Below are positions 61,823 to 64,000 of a DNA stretch of 64,000 nt, piece by piece. The stretch covers positions 41,792,619 to 41,856,618 of the forward strand of contig JASFXZ010000001.1 of the NCBI GenBank assembly GCA_032209605.1, read 5' to 3'. The number at the start of each line of letters is the position of its first letter. The stretch's first letter is position 1. The DNA is from Mactromeris polynyma. Taxonomy: Eukaryota > Mollusca > Bivalvia > Venerida > Mactridae. Under the pieces are notes generated by a model. The model searched no databases, had not been told where the DNA came from, and was given only the letters and a program-made list of their open reading frames with translations. Position numbers and translations under genes: made by a program.

Positions 61823-62354
61823 CATGATTCTTTGACATATGTTGACATATTATGCAATTTATGTTTATATTTTTGATGGGATACTGGTAATTGCTTAACG
61901 CTTCCTAAATATATTTCGATATAAATGCATTAAACGAAAACAAGATTTAAAAAAGGCCAATTTATCGAATTTAGATGGTATGCATAGTATTATGAGAGTT
62001 ATAATTATTGTTATGTTTCTTCTTTAGGATAAATAATCTGTTAAATACTTGAGCAATAAAAAGCTTTGGCTCACACGAAGATTTTCACGGCAATAAGTAA
62101 AAATTTCATCAAAATGTATGCATACAAAGTATATGAATTATATCTTCCACATGACATACAGTTGAAAAGCACATCTGTCGTGCTTTGTAACACTCATTTG
62201 TCATACTGAATTGCTATTAAAATCATGGTGGCAGTATTTGTTCAAGCATACATTACAAACATCGGTGAAATATGCTCGCCGAGTCTTCTAGCTAGTGTTA
62301 CGCGGTCTATATGCCCCGACCGACACAAAATAAGTTGCTTAAAACAATAACGAC
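61823..62354. other. Non-coding stretch
   Basis: Nothing was recognised. Confidence 0.4.
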
Positions 62355-62455
62355 GAATATCATAGTGGCCGAGCGGGAAGAACACCTGACTTCTGATCCG
62401 ATGGTCGATATTTGAACCACGACTGAACCGCAAACTTCACAACTCATACAATAGT
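62355..62455 (+). mobile_element. tRNA-derived SINE remnant
   Basis: ATAGTGGCCGAGCGGGAAGA is an A-box-like start. GGTCGATATTTGAACCACGA about 40 nt on is a decayed B-box. The following CGCAAACTTCACAACTCA may be body sequence. The short minus frames over this region are not called. Confidence 0.55.
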
Positions 62456-63607
62456 GTCTTAACTTTAAACGTTTGTTGAAAGTGATTGGTAAAGTTTGTG
62501 AATTTAAAGTTAAAAGGACCAAGACTACCAAACAATGTGAATAGGATACTTTTTTAAAAATTATTTTCCCGCCAAAATAATATTGAAACAATTAATCGAA
62601 AAAAGTAATTATCGTAACTGAAGGTAATGATCATGCGTCTGTAGATCGAACAAAAATACTTGGGGTAGAAAGTAACATTATGTGTGAATATCCTAAAACT
62701 ATAATTGGTTTTACTGGGCATGACAGACGCCTCAATATTCTCAGATTAGATAGAGGTGTGTTATATGTCAGAGGAAAAGTATAAACAAAACCTGAAGCAG
62801 TTCTCGTTTATCAATTCCGGACACAATTCCCTGGAATTTTTAGAGCTACTGTACTGTTATAAGGTTTATGATCCTTACGCTTCCTCTGTCTTCATTAAGT
62901 CGTCTTTTTATTGAGAGTTAATCTAATTACTGGTCTTTCATACGCTTGGCATAGGAACTGATGACTTATTGTATTGATACTTTTCACTTATTTTGTTTCT
63001 TTGTGTCGATAATGTTCACTTAGCCGACACTAAACAAGCAGAAATTGTACATTTTATACATGTCCAGAATGAAAACTAATCATAGTACACTAGATGTTCA
63101 AGGCTGTGTACTTCACTTGTCGGACACCTTTTGACTCTTAATGGTAGATGGCTTTAAATGACGAAATATATTTTAAGTTAAGGTTCTAGAACACATTACA
63201 CGGGATGTTTTTATTTGCAGTCACCGCTTGAATTCCACGACTAGATTTCGAGAAATCTTGATAATTTAATTGTATAAAACATCGAAAAAAAACGACCGTG
63301 GAAGAATTTCTGTAAGCCACCGTAATACTCGAAATAATGACTACATGTACTTGAGATATCATTAAGATATGGCTAAGTGAGTGAAACAAAGCGAGGTACA
63401 CTGGACTGAAATTCATGTAGATAATCTTTCACATCATCAAGTGCATTTTCATCAAGCACACACTAAGCGGCGGCGTATATCTATTGTGAATTTAAGCCTT
63501 CGATTATCTTGCAAATATATTGTATTTTCTCAGCTATTCTATCACTCAGCTATTAACAACACTTGTCCTCATGGAGTTTTGAATGGCGCAAAGTGAAACA
63601 GCAAAAA
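62456..63607. other. Non-coding stretch before the terminal satellite
   Basis: No feature was recognised. Confidence 0.4.
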
Positions 63608-64000
63608 GTTATGGGTTTCAGTAAAGTTATGGGTTTCAGTAAAGTTATGGGTTTCAGTAAAGTTATGGGTTTCAGTAAAGTTATGGGTTTCAGTAAAGTT
63701 ATGGGTTTCAGTAAAGTTATGGGTTTCAGTAAAGTTTTGGGTTTCAGTAAAGTTATGGGTTTCAGTAAAGTCATGGGTTTCAGTAAAGTTATGGGTTTCA
63801 GTAAAGTTATGGGTTTCAGTAAAGTTATGGGTTTCAGTAAAATTATGGGTTTCAGTAAAGTTATGGGTTTCAGTAAAGTTTAGGGTTTCAGTAAAGTTAT
63901 GGGTTTCAGTAAAGTTATGGGTTTCAGTAAAGTTATGGGTTTCAGTAAAGTTATGGGTTTCAGTAAAGTCATGGGTTTCAGTAAAGTTATGGGTTTCAGT
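63608..64000. repeat. 18-bp satellite, about 22 units, running off the window
   Basis: The unit is GTTATGGGTTTCAGTAAA, repeated without interruption from 63608 to the end. There are rare changes: GTTTTGGG near 63736, GTCATGGG near 63771 and 63969, AATTATGG at 63840 and GTTTAGGG near 63880. The 18-bp period keeps frames open on both strands (VMGFSK and LLKPIT repeats). A TAG created by the GTTTAGGG variant ends the plus frame. It is not a gene. Confidence 0.96.

Larger units (their letters stand above)
5607..64000 (-). other. Possible long 5' intron or flank of the Ig gene
   Basis: The exon at 5473-5606 has an upstream phase 1 acceptor, so at least one more 5' exon carrying the start codon and signal peptide lies to the right. 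No convincing candidate was found: none combined an ATG, a hydrophobic core and a phase 1 donor. Long first introns are common in genes of this family. I infer that a large part of this span may be intron. The true gene boundary is unknown. Confidence 0.3.

Noticed and set aside
63553..63883. VMGFSK / LLKPIT repeat proteins
   Set aside because: They are translations of the 18-bp satellite, open on both strands, with no non-repeat domain.

Overview
The window is AT-rich animal nuclear DNA, almost entirely non-coding. It most likely comes from a mollusc, probably a bivalve of the scallop type. The evidence is short coding exons with animal splice sites, many tRNA-derived SINEs with internal Pol III boxes, small DNA transposons flanked by TA, and minisatellites. 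The scallop suggestion rests on my memory of SINE bodies reading 'acgccg..ctcaacaatattt' and 'cccacatgaat' in scallop genomes; I could not check it. I see no prokaryotic, organellar or viral genes.

The one gene I can support is on the minus strand at the left end. Two exons (5473-5606, then 645-855) join in frame to encode one immunoglobulin V-set domain of the Dpr/DIP/zig-8 (two-Ig-domain neuronal recognition) type. The exon pair is flanked by phase 1 introns, so the domain is a symmetrical 1-1 module. Its 4.6 kb internal intron holds a 75-bp triplet repeat, a long hairpin (1701-1787), a perfect palindrome (4062-4095) and a 16-bp minisatellite. Exons for the signal peptide and the second Ig domain are not visible. 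The second domain should lie left of base 1. The first exon may lie far to the right, so much of the window may be one long 5' intron.

The rest, from left to right: 5.7-9.8 kb has SINEs and a pogo-like MITE. At 12 kb a 24-bp minisatellite abuts a SINE. 16-25 kb has a second hairpin, several MITEs, an unclassified repeat (here called R2) and a 25-bp minisatellite. 26.4-27.4 kb is a 43-bp satellite with two sequence classes. 27.4-31.6 kb is a duplicated segment with R2 insertions and a second copy of the repeat that lies beside the Ig exon. 32-46 kb is mostly featureless except for one SINE and one 197-codon open frame. 46-62 kb has further SINEs and MITEs. An 18-bp satellite runs off the right edge.

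Most open frames in the window are short enough to arise by chance or are produced by tandem repeats. No transposase, reverse transcriptase or other enzyme was recognised.
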